DNA of 10,075 nucleotides, from assembly GCA_047971245.1 (NCBI GenBank), contig JBKDZN010000234.1:1-10075 (forward strand). The letters are read 5' to 3'. The translations under genes and the position numbers were made by a program. This DNA is from CADEDH01 sp047971245 (lineage in GTDB: Bacteria > Actinomycetota > Acidimicrobiia > Acidimicrobiales > SZUA-35). The notes beneath the pieces are model-generated. The model was given only the letters and a program-made list of their open reading frames with translations. It ran no database searches and was not told the DNA's origin. Positions 1 through 8,800 of the stretch are shown here, piece after piece (within the stretch, counting starts at the first letter, position 1; each line of letters begins with the position of its first letter).

Positions 1-1275
1 GGGGTCGACGTGGTCCCCGAAGTCCACGAGGTCCTGGGACGAATGGCCCGGTTCTGCGACGACGTGGCCGCCGGCCGCTGGGTGGGGGCCACCGGACGAC
101 CGGTGACGGCGGTGGTCAACATCGGTATCGGCGGATCCGACCTGGGCCCGGCCATGGCCTACCGGGCCCTCCGGCCCTACAGCCGCCGCGAGCTCACCGT
201 CCGTCACGTGTCCAACATCGACCCCAGCGACCTGCACGAGGCCCTGGTCGACCTCGACCCCGCCACCACCCTGTTCGTGGTGGTGTCCAAGACCTTCGGC
301 ACGCTGGAGACCCTGACCAACGCCCGTTCGGCCCGCCAGTGGCTGCTCGACGGGCTCGGCCCCGGTGCCGGCCCGGACGCGGTGGCCCGCCACTTCGTGG
401 CCGTGTCGACCAACGCCGACCGGGTGACCGGGTTCGGGATCGACGCCGACAACATCTTCGGGTTCTGGGACTGGGTCGGGGGCCGGTACTCGGTCGGTTC
501 CGCCGTCGGCCTTTCCCTGATGCTGGCCATCGGCCCCGAGCACTTCACCGAATTCCTGGCCGGTATGCGGGAGATGGACATCCACTTCCGGACGGCCCCG
601 TTCGAGCGGAACCTCCCGGTCCTGTTGGGCATGATCGGGGTCTGGTACCGCGACTTCCTGGGCCTGCCCACCTACGCCGTCCTCCCCTACGCCGACCATC
701 TGGCCCGCTTCCCCGCCTACCTCCAACAGCTCGACATGGAATCGAACGGAAAACGGGTCGACCGGTCCGGGCGGCCCGTCGGGTACGCCACCGGGCCGAT
801 CGTGTGGGGGGAGCCCGGCACCAACGGGCAGCACGCCTTCTACCAGCTGCTCCACCAGGGCTCCGAGATCGTGCCGGCCGACCTGATCGGCATGGTCAGG
901 GCCACCGACCCGATCGGTGACCAGCACGACCTCCTCATGGCCAACCTGTTCGCCCAGTCCGAGGCCCTGGCCTTCGGCCGCCGCCACGCCGATCCCCAGC
1001 GGGCGTTCCCCGGCAACCGGCCCACCGGCACGATCCTGGCCGAACAGCTCGACCCGGCCACCCTCGGCCGCCTCATCGCCCTGTACGAGCACAAGGTGTT
1101 CACCATGGGCACGGTCTGGGGCATCAACTCCTTCGACCAGTTCGGGGTGGAACTGGGCAAGGAGCTCGCCACCGCCATCGGGCCCGAGCTGGTGGGCGAC
1201 GGGCCCCTCCGGCACGACCCGTCCACCAACCGCCTGATCGAACATTTCCGCCTCAACCGGGCGCCCGCAACCTGA
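1..1275 (+). CDS. pgi: Glucose-6-phosphate isomerase, C-terminal part (5' end outside window)
   Basis: Cytosolic glycolytic and gluconeogenic enzyme that interconverts glucose 6-phosphate and fructose 6-phosphate. The frame is open from base 1 (GVDVVPEVHEVL...), so the GTG/ATG-like codon at 10 is not the true start. About 424 codons are visible against about 550 for the family, so roughly 110-130 N-terminal residues lie off the left edge. Counting the codon at 10 as residue 1, the sugar-phosphate-binding segments are IGIGGSDLGP (about 38-47) and SKTFGTLETLTN (about 93-104). The first family signature is DWVGGRYSVGSAVG and the second is INSFDQFGVELGK. The expected catalytic residues are present: Glu244 in MESNGK, His275 in GQHAFYQ and Lys384 in VELGK. 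The end (PLRHDPSTNRLIEHFR) is typical of the family. No frameshift or missing motif is seen. The next gene begins 140 bases downstream and is functionally unrelated, so this is probably the end of a transcription unit. Confidence 0.97.
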   Translation, partial: GVDVVPEVHEVLGRMARFCDDVAAGRWVGATGRPVTAVVNIGIGGSDLGPAMAYRALRPYSRRELTVRHVSNIDPSDLHEALVDLDPATTLFVVVSKTFGTLETLTNARSARQWLLDGLGPGAGPDAVARHFVAVSTNADRVTGFGIDADNIFGFWDWVGGRYSVGSAVGLSLMLAIGPEHFTEFLAGMREMDIHFRTAPFERNLPVLLGMIGVWYRDFLGLPTYAVLPYADHLARFPAYLQQLDMESNGKRVDRSGRPVGYATGPIVWGEPGTNGQHAFYQLLHQGSEIVPADLIGMVRATDPIGDQHDLLMANLFAQSEALAFGRRHADPQRAFPGNRPTGTILAEQLDPATLGRLIALYEHKVFTMGTVWGINSFDQFGVELGKELATAIGPELVGDGPLRHDPSTNRLIEHFRLNRAPAT

Positions 1276-1279
1276 ACCG

Positions 1280-1308
1280 GCCCGCCGGGTGATTGGAGGG
1301 TGGCGGGC
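1280..1308 (+). terminator. Weak GC stem-loop after pgi
   Basis: GCCCGCC at 1280-1286 pairs perfectly with GGCGGGC at 1302-1308 around a 15-base loop, starting five bases after the pgi stop. There is no U-tract, and CGCCCGC at 1262-1268 can pair with the same right arm instead. In DNA this GC-rich a 7-bp stem can arise by chance. It is offered only as a possible pgi terminator. Confidence 0.25.
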
Positions 1309-1398
1309 GGCACACGGGTCCCCCGGAGCCACTACCCTTCGATCTTCAACCACCCGAACCGGAACCGGCCACAGGCCAGGTCCGGACCATGTCGTCCC

Positions 1399-1405
1399 GA
1401 GGAGG
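1399..1405 (+). promoter_or_regulatory. Ribosome binding site deciding the ligase start
   Basis: GAGGAGG is a near-perfect Shine-Dalgarno match placed 10 bases before ATG 1416. It supports 1416 over the in-frame TTG at 1293, which would add 41 Pro/Gly-rich residues with no resemblance to the adenylate-forming family. It also favours 1416 over the ATG at 1434. Confidence 0.8.
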
Positions 1406-1415
1406 ACAGCGCACG

Positions 1416-3011
<1,596 letters not shown>

Positions 3012-3044
3012 CCGGCGCTTTACCGATTCGAGTCGCTGTTGCCC

Positions 3045-3086
3045 GGTACCGGGGTTCGGGCCATCCTTTGCCCGAACCGCGGTACC
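3045..3086 (+). terminator. Long stem-loop between the ligase and HdeD-like genes
   Basis: GGTACCG (3045-3051) pairs with CGGTACC (3080-3086) and GGTTCGGGC (3053-3061) pairs with GCCCGAACC (3070-3078). They are separated by one G-G mismatch (3052/3079), and the loop is CATCCTTT (3062-3069). This gives 16 base pairs in a 17-step stem. It starts 34 bases after the ligase stop and ends 21 bases before the next ATG. No U-tract follows, which is common for high-GC actinobacterial terminators. Because it sits just upstream of the HdeD-like ribosome binding site, it could instead be a 5'-UTR element of that gene. Confidence 0.6.
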
Positions 3087-3092
3087 CGTCCC

Positions 3093-3099
3093 TGGAGGG
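3093..3099 (+). promoter_or_regulatory. Ribosome binding site of the HdeD-like gene
   Basis: TGGAGGG lies 8 bases before ATG 3108 and selects it over an in-frame GTG-type start at 3039. Starting at 3039 would put part of the 3045-3086 hairpin inside the coding region and add 23 residues that do not look like a signal or membrane segment. Confidence 0.7.
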
Positions 3100-3107
3100 C
3101 CCAACGC

Positions 3108-3659
3108 ATGCTTGAAGAACTCGGTCGACGATCATCCACCACCCTGATCGTCAGCGGCATCCTCGCCATCCTGTTCGGCCTCATCGCCGCCTTCTGGCCG
3201 ATCGGCACCGCGGTGACCCTGGTCATCGTGTGGGGCGTCTACGCCCTGGTGGACGGGATCTACGATCTGGTCGCCGCCTTCGAAAAGGGGATTTCCGGGG
3301 GCCTTCGGTTCTGGCTCCTGCTGTCGGCCGTGGTCGGCATCCTGGCCGGCCTCCTGGCCATCTTCCGGCCTGGCATCAGCCTGGCCGCCATCGCCTGGGT
3401 CCTCGGCGTCTGGATGCTCGTCCGGGGCATCTTCGAGATCGTGGCCGCCATCGGCGGCAGCGGCCTTCCCCACCGGTGGCTCCTCGCCCTCGGCGGCGCC
3501 CTGTGGATCGTGGCCGGCATCGTGTTCGTCAGCAACCCGGCCGAGTCGGCCCTGTCGGTGGCGTTGTGGCTCGGCATCCTGGCCATCGCCTGGGGCGTGA
3601 CCCTCGTCATCGCCGGTTTCATGTTCCGCGGTCGTTCGACCGCCCCGGCCGCCACCTGA
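3108..3659 (+). CDS. HdeD/DUF308-family integral membrane protein
   Basis: 183-residue hydrophobic protein with six predicted membrane helices at roughly 12-32, 34-56, 66-86, 90-114, 122-141 and 148-172. It has a short cytoplasm-like N-terminus (MLEELGRRSS) and a short basic C-terminus. The pattern of paired helices with repeated Gly-Ile-Leu faces (SGILAILFGLIAAFWP, SAVVGILAGLLAIFRPG, GGALWIVAGIVFVSNP) is characteristic of the HdeD/DUF308 family. Each repeat ends in a helix-breaking (W/R/N)P turn, suggesting three helical hairpins from internal triplication. In Escherichia coli HdeD is linked to acid resistance at high cell density. The molecular function of actinobacterial homologues is not established and I do not claim acid resistance here. 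There is no cleavable signal peptide. The gene appears monocistronic, bounded by the hairpins at 3045-3086 and 3668-3699. Confidence 0.88.
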   Translation: MLEELGRRSSTTLIVSGILAILFGLIAAFWPIGTAVTLVIVWGVYALVDGIYDLVAAFEKGISGGLRFWLLLSAVVGILAGLLAIFRPGISLAAIAWVLGVWMLVRGIFEIVAAIGGSGLPHRWLLALGGALWIVAGIVFVSNPAESALSVALWLGILAIAWGVTLVIAGFMFRGRSTAPAAT

Positions 3660-3667
3660 CCTCGTGC

Positions 3668-3699
3668 TAGGGGGCCCGGAGCCCGCTCCGGGCCCCCTA
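3668..3699 (+). terminator. Perfect 15-bp GC hairpin after the HdeD-like gene
   Basis: The arm at 3668-3682 (TAGGGGGCCCGGAGC) is the exact reverse complement of 3685-3699 (GCTCCGGGCCCCCTA), with only CC between them, so the physical loop is probably four bases. It begins nine bases after the HdeD-like stop. There is no U-tract, but the strength and position fit a factor-independent terminator of the high-GC type. Its last two bases overlap the proposed -10 element of the following gene. Confidence 0.78.
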
Positions 3700-3703
3700 T
3701 GCT
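3698..3703 (+). promoter_or_regulatory. TATGCT -10 element for a leaderless start
   Basis: TATGCT fits the actinobacterial sigma-A -10 form TANNNT. Seven bases (3704-3710) separate it from GTG 3711, so a transcript starting at the usual distance would begin on or next to the start codon. No recognisable -35 is present, because that region is occupied by the hairpin. There is no Shine-Dalgarno sequence before ATG 3699, GTG 3711 or ATG 3738. Confidence 0.5.
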
Positions 3704-3710
3704 GGCCGGG

Positions 3711-5681
3711 GTGTGGCCGACCTCGCTCGTCACCCGGATGGCGCGGGTCCCGTGGGTTGGCCCACGGGTCCTGTTCCGGCTCCACCGGCGTGACCTCGCC
3801 TTCCCCACCGTCACCTGGTCCGAGTTCGTCGACCGGGTCAGGGCGTCCCGACCCGTCGAGGTCAGCGTCGACGTCTTCGACACCTGCCTGATCCGGGATC
3901 TGGCCGCCGATCAGGCCGTCGAGCTGGCCATCGACCACCGGTGGGCGGGTGCCGGTTCGGCCCACGGGCACCGCGACGTCGCCGCCGACGAGCTGGAACG
4001 GGAGCTGTGCCGCCCGGTCCCCGCCGCCATCGCCGGCCTCGACGCCATCCGGTCCCTCGGCTCGGCCATCACCTTCGTGTCCGACACCGACCGGTCCTCG
4101 GCCCTGCTGGTCGAGCTGCTCCGATCGCACGGCCTGTTCCACGACGGCGACCGCCTGTTCGCTTCCTGCGAGATGGGGGCCACCAAGTCCCGCGGTGATC
4201 TCTACCCCCGCATCTGGCCCGATAGTCCACCCGAGGACACCGTGTGGCATGTGGGGAACAACCCGTGGGCCGACGGGGTGATGGCGGCCCGCCACGGCAT
4301 CCGCCCCTTCCATGTGGCCGAGGCCGACCTGAACCGCTACGAACGGCTGATCGCGGCGGACGCCCGCTCCACCGGGCCCGCCATCGCCGCGGCCGCCCGG
4401 TCCACCCGGCTCGAGATCGCCGGCGAGGCCCAGCGGGGCGAGCCCGACGGCCACCGGGCGGCGGCCCAGACCCAGGGGGTCGACATCGCCGGCCAGGCCC
4501 TGGTGGCCTTCAGCCTGTGGCTGGCCGAGGAAGCCGAACGGGCCGAGCTGACCTCGTTGGGTTTCCTGGCCCGCGACGGCGAGCTCCCCATGCGGATCGC
4601 CGAGCTCCTTCCGGCCGACCACTGGAACGGCCTGTCGATGTCCTACGTCCACTGCTCCCGGATGCTGTGGGGCCTGGCGTCGGCGTCGGCCGTCGGGCTC
4701 GACCGGTGGCTCGCCGCCGGTACCGCGGATGCCGGTGCCTTCCTGGAGACCCACCGCCACGACGTACCCCTGGCCGCCCTGCTGGCCCGGATCGGCCTGG
4801 AACCCGCCGACCTGGATCGCTTCGGCGGCGCCCACGCCGCCCTGGCCGCCGCCGAGCCCGACGAGCCCTTGACGCCGGGCGCCGTCGCCGATTGGCACGC
4901 CCTCCTCGCCGACGAGTCGGTGGGGGAACTGGTCCTGGAACGCTCCGACGAGCGTCGCCTGCTCCTGATCGACTACGCCCGACATGTCGACATCGTCGAC
5001 GGCCATGTGGGCCTGGTGGACGTGGGCTGGCGGTGCCGCCTGGCCTGGCACATCTCGTCGGTGCTCCGTTCGGCCGGCGCCGATGAACCCACCCACTTCC
5101 ACTTCGGCGGCACCGGCCTGATCCCCGACGTCGAGGCGTCGGTCCCCATCCGCCGCTTCGCCTACCAGGGGAGCAGCGCCCTGGAGCGGAGCACCCCGGT
5201 GGCCCGGGTGGAGACCCTCACCGCCTCCGGCCGACCCCGGGTGGTCGACTACTTCCGCGACGGCAGCGGCGAGGTCGAACCGATCTTCGACCGGCCCGAG
5301 GGCAGCAACGAGGGCGACCGGGCCGATCTGTGGGAGGGTGCCCTGCGCATGGCGGCCCGGATCCCGTCCCGCAAGGCCCTCGACGGGTGGGGGGTGGAGC
5401 CGGTCAGCCTGGGACCGGCGGTGCGCCGCATGCTCGGCCAATGGTGGGAGTCCCCGACGGTGGCCGAGGTCGAGGCGATCGCCGGTCTCCGGTTCGAACA
5501 CGACGAGGCCGGCACCACCTTCCGGCCCCTGGTCGCCGCCTACACCGTCGGCGACGTGGTCACCGGCACCCCTCGTCCCCGCACCTGGACCCAGGGTTCG
5601 GAGTCGGTCACCCCGGCGCCGATGCGGGTGGCGGTCAAGCTGGCCCGGCAGGCCAAGCTGGTAATGGCCCGGTTCCGGTAG
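3711..5681 (+). CDS. Large HAD-superfamily protein, polysaccharide-cluster type (COG5610-like)
   Basis: 656 residues from GTG 3711, or 660 from the in-frame ATG at 3699. I prefer GTG because a TATGCT -10 lies seven bases before it and no ribosome binding site precedes either codon. The N-terminal third (about 50-205) is a haloacid-dehalogenase fold: motif I DVFDTCL (nucleophile Asp54), motif II VSDTD (Ser124), motif III Lys159 in GATKSRGDLY, and motif IV GNNPWAD (182-188). Motif IV normally reads GDN...D; here the first Asp is Asn183. A linker and second domain follow, with GFLARDGE (284-291) and LVDVGW (435-440). Both resemble blocks I recall in large HAD proteins near glycosyltransferases and surface-polysaccharide genes. 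The C-terminus (about 636-656) is cationic and possibly amphipathic, and the N-terminus is also Arg-rich, so membrane contact is possible. There is no signal peptide. The reaction is unknown; hydrolase, phosphotransferase or non-catalytic scaffold are all open. No glycosyltransferase is nearby, so context does not help. It is convergent with the Lhr-like gene. Confidence 0.8.
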   Translation: MWPTSLVTRMARVPWVGPRVLFRLHRRDLAFPTVTWSEFVDRVRASRPVEVSVDVFDTCLIRDLAADQAVELAIDHRWAGAGSAHGHRDVAADELERELCRPVPAAIAGLDAIRSLGSAITFVSDTDRSSALLVELLRSHGLFHDGDRLFASCEMGATKSRGDLYPRIWPDSPPEDTVWHVGNNPWADGVMAARHGIRPFHVAEADLNRYERLIAADARSTGPAIAAAARSTRLEIAGEAQRGEPDGHRAAAQTQGVDIAGQALVAFSLWLAEEAERAELTSLGFLARDGELPMRIAELLPADHWNGLSMSYVHCSRMLWGLASASAVGLDRWLAAGTADAGAFLETHRHDVPLAALLARIGLEPADLDRFGGAHAALAAAEPDEPLTPGAVADWHALLADESVGELVLERSDERRLLLIDYARHVDIVDGHVGLVDVGWRCRLAWHISSVLRSAGADEPTHFHFGGTGLIPDVEASVPIRRFAYQGSSALERSTPVARVETLTASGRPRVVDYFRDGSGEVEPIFDRPEGSNEGDRADLWEGALRMAARIPSRKALDGWGVEPVSLGPAVRRMLGQWWESPTVAEVEAIAGLRFEHDEAGTTFRPLVAAYTVGDVVTGTPRPRTWTQGSESVTPAPMRVAVKLARQAKLVMARFR

Positions 5682-5703
5682 CGGCCGCCACCCCCCTTAG
5701 CGT

Positions 5704-5753
5704 CGTTCTGACCGTGGCTGCTCCAGGTTCTCGAAGCAACCACGGTCAGAACG
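5704..5753. terminator. Long inverted repeat between convergent genes
   Basis: CGTTCTGACCGTGG (5704-5717) is the exact reverse complement of 5740-5753. Beyond one imperfect pair (5718/5739), TGCT (5719-5722) pairs with AGCA (5735-5738). The imperfect pairs 5718/5739 and 5723/5734 are C-A on the plus strand but G-U wobble on the minus strand. The minus-strand RNA can therefore form about 21 continuous pairs with an 8-base loop. The repeat sits 22 bases after the HAD gene stop and 54 bases past the Lhr stop. It probably terminates one or both transcripts. It could also be a copy of a dispersed intergenic palindrome. Confidence 0.7.
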
Positions 5754-5775
5754 GGTCGGACGGGCCCAGGGACCG

Positions 5776-5795
5776 GTTCGAGCGGGTTCGAGCGG
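5776..5795. repeat. Two direct 10-bp copies before the Lhr stop
   Basis: GTTCGAGCGG occurs twice back to back (5776-5785, 5786-5795) in the convergent gap. It is non-coding and probably replication slippage. No function is suggested. Confidence 0.6.
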
Positions 5796-5807
5796 GCCGG
5801 GGCCGGT

Positions 5808-8800
5808 TCAGCGACGGAGGATCGGGCCCCGGTACCCGGCCCCGAATCCCCCGGCGATGAGGGCGTCGACCGTGGCCGGGTGAGCGCCGGCCGGTTCACC
5901 GTCGATCGTGCGGACCTCGATCCGTTCCGGTCCGCGGCCGGAGGCGACCAGGGCGGTCAGGGCCCCGATCCAACCGTCGTCGTGCCCGGCGGCCGGGAAC
6001 CGGGTGAGGCTCCGCCCGCCCCGATCGAGGTGGACCAGCGGCCGGCCAGACCGGAGCACCACCCACGCCCCAACGGCCCGGGACGGTCGACCGGGGCTGT
6101 CGGGCCACGGGAGGGCGGCCCCGTAGGGCTGGGCCGGGTCGCAGGCGGCCAGGGTGACGGTCGGTTCGGGCTCGTCGCCGACCCCGGCGGGGCGGTGGCC
6201 CCGTAGCCGGTCGACGGCGCCGGGAAGGGCGAACTGGGCGGCCCCGAGCCCGGACACGAAGAAGCCGCGGCGAACCTGACCCCGTTCCTCCAACGCCTTG
6301 AGCAGGGGATACACGCCGGCGAAGCCGCCTTCGGCCCCCTCGGCCAAGGCCATCTCCCGGGTGAGCACCCCGTAGCGCTCCAGGAGTTGCTGGGCCCGGG
6401 CGGTCACCGCTTCGGTTGGGCTGACCGGCGGCTGGAGTAGGGGGGCCACCGGTGCCCAGCGGCCGGTGGCCGACGGTGGGCCGACGCGCGACAGGGCCCG
6501 CAGCGACGGGCGCCGGGCGGTCCGGCCCCGGTTGCCGGATCGCCGGCCCGGGTGGGGCCGCTTCGGGGTGCTGCCCGCGGTGAGGGCCCGAAGGGGGGTG
6601 AAGGAGTCGTTGGTGACCTCGCCCGCCCAGACCAGATCCCACAGGGCGGTGAGCACGGTGGTGTCGTCATAGTCGCAACCGGCGGCTTGGGCCGCGGCGA
6701 CCAGCTCGGGCCAGAACGACGCCCCCCGCGAGACCAGGTGGGCCCGCAGGGCCTGGTGGATGTCCCGGTCGTGGGGGCCGGTCAGGTCGGTCCCGTCGGG
6801 GTCCGGGCCGGCCAGGGCGGGGACCTGGTCGCGCCACAGAAGCCGGATCCGCCCGTCGGCCGCGCCGAGGGGGGCGGCCCCCAACCACACCAGCTCGCCG
6901 GCGGTGGCCAGGGTGTCGAGCAGGGCCGGCTCGTAGTCGACCACCCGGGCCCGCAGCATGGCCGACTCCAGCATCGACACCGGCAGGGCGGCGCCCTGCA
7001 GGGTGGTGATCACCTCGGCCAGGCCGTCCAGGCCACGGAGGCGACCGTCCACATGCTGCCATCGGGGCAGGAACCTGGCCAGGACCTCCGGTTCGACCGG
7101 TTCGACCTCCCGGCGCAGGGCGGCCAGTGAACGGCGCCGGAGCCGGCGGAGCACATCGTCATGGCACCATTCCCGTTCCACACCGTCGGGACGGAACTCG
7201 CCCCGGACGACCCGCCCCTGGCGCTCCAACGCTTCCAGGGCCTGGGCGGCCCGGGCCGAGGGCACGCCGAGCCGGTGGGCGACGGCCGGGGTGAGGAACG
7301 GGCCGTTGGTGCGGGCAAAGCGGGACACGAGGTCGAGCAGGGGGGCGTCGACCGGTTCGGTGAACGCGGCCGGCAGGCCCGGGGGGAGGGTGACCCCCAG
7401 GGCGTCGCGCAGACGCGCCGCGTCCTCGGCGGCCGCCCAACGGGATTCGCCCGCCACCACCACGCCGATGAGGCGCCGCTCGGCGACCAGCTGGTCGATC
7501 GCGTCCTGGGGATCGAGGTCGGCGGCGGGGTCGACCCGCAAACCGATCTCGGTGGTGGTGAGCGGGCCGAGCCCGCGGACCAGGTCCTCGACCGCGTCGA
7601 CGGTGCGGGCCTGCCACCCGGGGGCGGTTCGGGTCAGTTCCGCCTCGAGCTCGGCGAGCACGCCGGCGTCGAGCAGCTCCCGGAGCTCCTCCGCCCCGAG
7701 CAGGTCCCGCAGGAGCTCCCGGTCGAGGGACAGGGCGGCCGCCCGCCGTTCGGCCAGCGGGGCGTCGCCCTCGTACATGTACTGGGCGACCCAGCCGAAC
7801 AGGAGCGATTGGGCGAACGGTGAGGCGGTATCGGTGTCGACGGGCACCACCTGGATGGCCCGGCTGCGCAGCTCGACGAGCACCCGGCGCAGGGCGGGCA
7901 CGTCGAACACGTCGTTGAGGCATTCCCGGCTGGTCTCGAGCAGGATCGGGAAGCTCGGGTAACGGGCGGCGACGGTCAACAGGTCGGCGGCCTTGCGGCG
8001 CTGCTGCCACAGTGGGGTGCGACGGTCGGGTCGGCGCCGTGGCAGCAGCAGGGCCCGAGCCGCGCACTCCCGGAACCGGGCGGCGAACAGGGCCGTCTGG
8101 GGGAGCTGGGCCACCAGGAGTTCGTCGAGCTCGTCGGGGTCGATGAGGAGCTCCTCGACCGGGACCCGGTCGAGGGCTTCGGGTAGGCGGACGACGATCC
8201 CGTCGTCACTCCACATCAGCTCGACGTCCCACCCCCACTGTTCGGCCAGGCGGTTCTGCAGGGCCATGCCCCACGGGGCGTGCACCTGGGCGCCGAACGG
8301 GCTGAGCAGGCAGACCCGCCAGTCGCCGATCTCGTCCCGGAACCGTTCGACGACGACCGTCCGGTCGTCGGGGACCCGCCCGGTTGCCTCGGCCTGGTCG
8401 TCGAGGAAGCTCAACAGGTTGGCGGCGGCCCGCTCGTCGAGGCCGTGGCGGTTCCGGAGCCGCCGGTGGGCGTCGGCCCGGTCGGCCGTGGTGATCTCCC
8501 GCACGAAGGCCCCCACCGCGCGGCCCAACTCCAGGGGGCGGCCCGGGCCGTCCCCGTGCCAGAACGGCATCTTGCCCGGCCGGCCGGGGGCGGGGGTGAC
8601 GACGACCCGTTCGTGGGTGATGTCCTCGATCCTCCAGGTGCTGGCCCCGAGCAGGAAGGTCTCCCCGGCCCGGGACTCGTACACCATCTCCTCGTCGAGC
8701 TCCCCGACACGGGTGCCGTCGGGGAGGAACACCCCGTAGAGGCCCCGGTCGGGGATCGTGCCGCCGCTGGTGACGGCCAGGCGTTGGGCGCCGGGTCGGC

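Noticed and set aside
1333..1338. TACCCT as a possible -10 for the ligase
   Set aside because: It fits TANNNT but has no -35 partner and lies about 80 bases from the start codon. A six-base degenerate match alone is not enough.
1293..1415. Upstream TTG start for the ligase adding 41 residues
   Set aside because: The extension is Pro/Gly-rich, has no ribosome binding site and is not part of the enzyme family. GAGGAGG directly before ATG 1416 explains initiation.
3132..5501. 789-codon open frame on the minus strand opposite the HdeD-like and HAD genes
   Set aside because: It spans two unrelated plus-strand genes and the hairpin between them. Its product is low-complexity Gly/Pro/Asp/Arg-rich. 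This is the usual antisense shadow of codons with G/C at the third position.
5704..5753. A tRNA or other structured RNA gene in the convergent gap
   Set aside because: It folds as one long hairpin. There is no cloverleaf, acceptor stem or CCA context.
6552..7962. Several plus-strand open frames of 190-334 codons opposite the Lhr gene
   Set aside because: Products are Arg/Ser- or Gly-rich with no motifs, and the Lhr frame is conserved throughout the same stretch.
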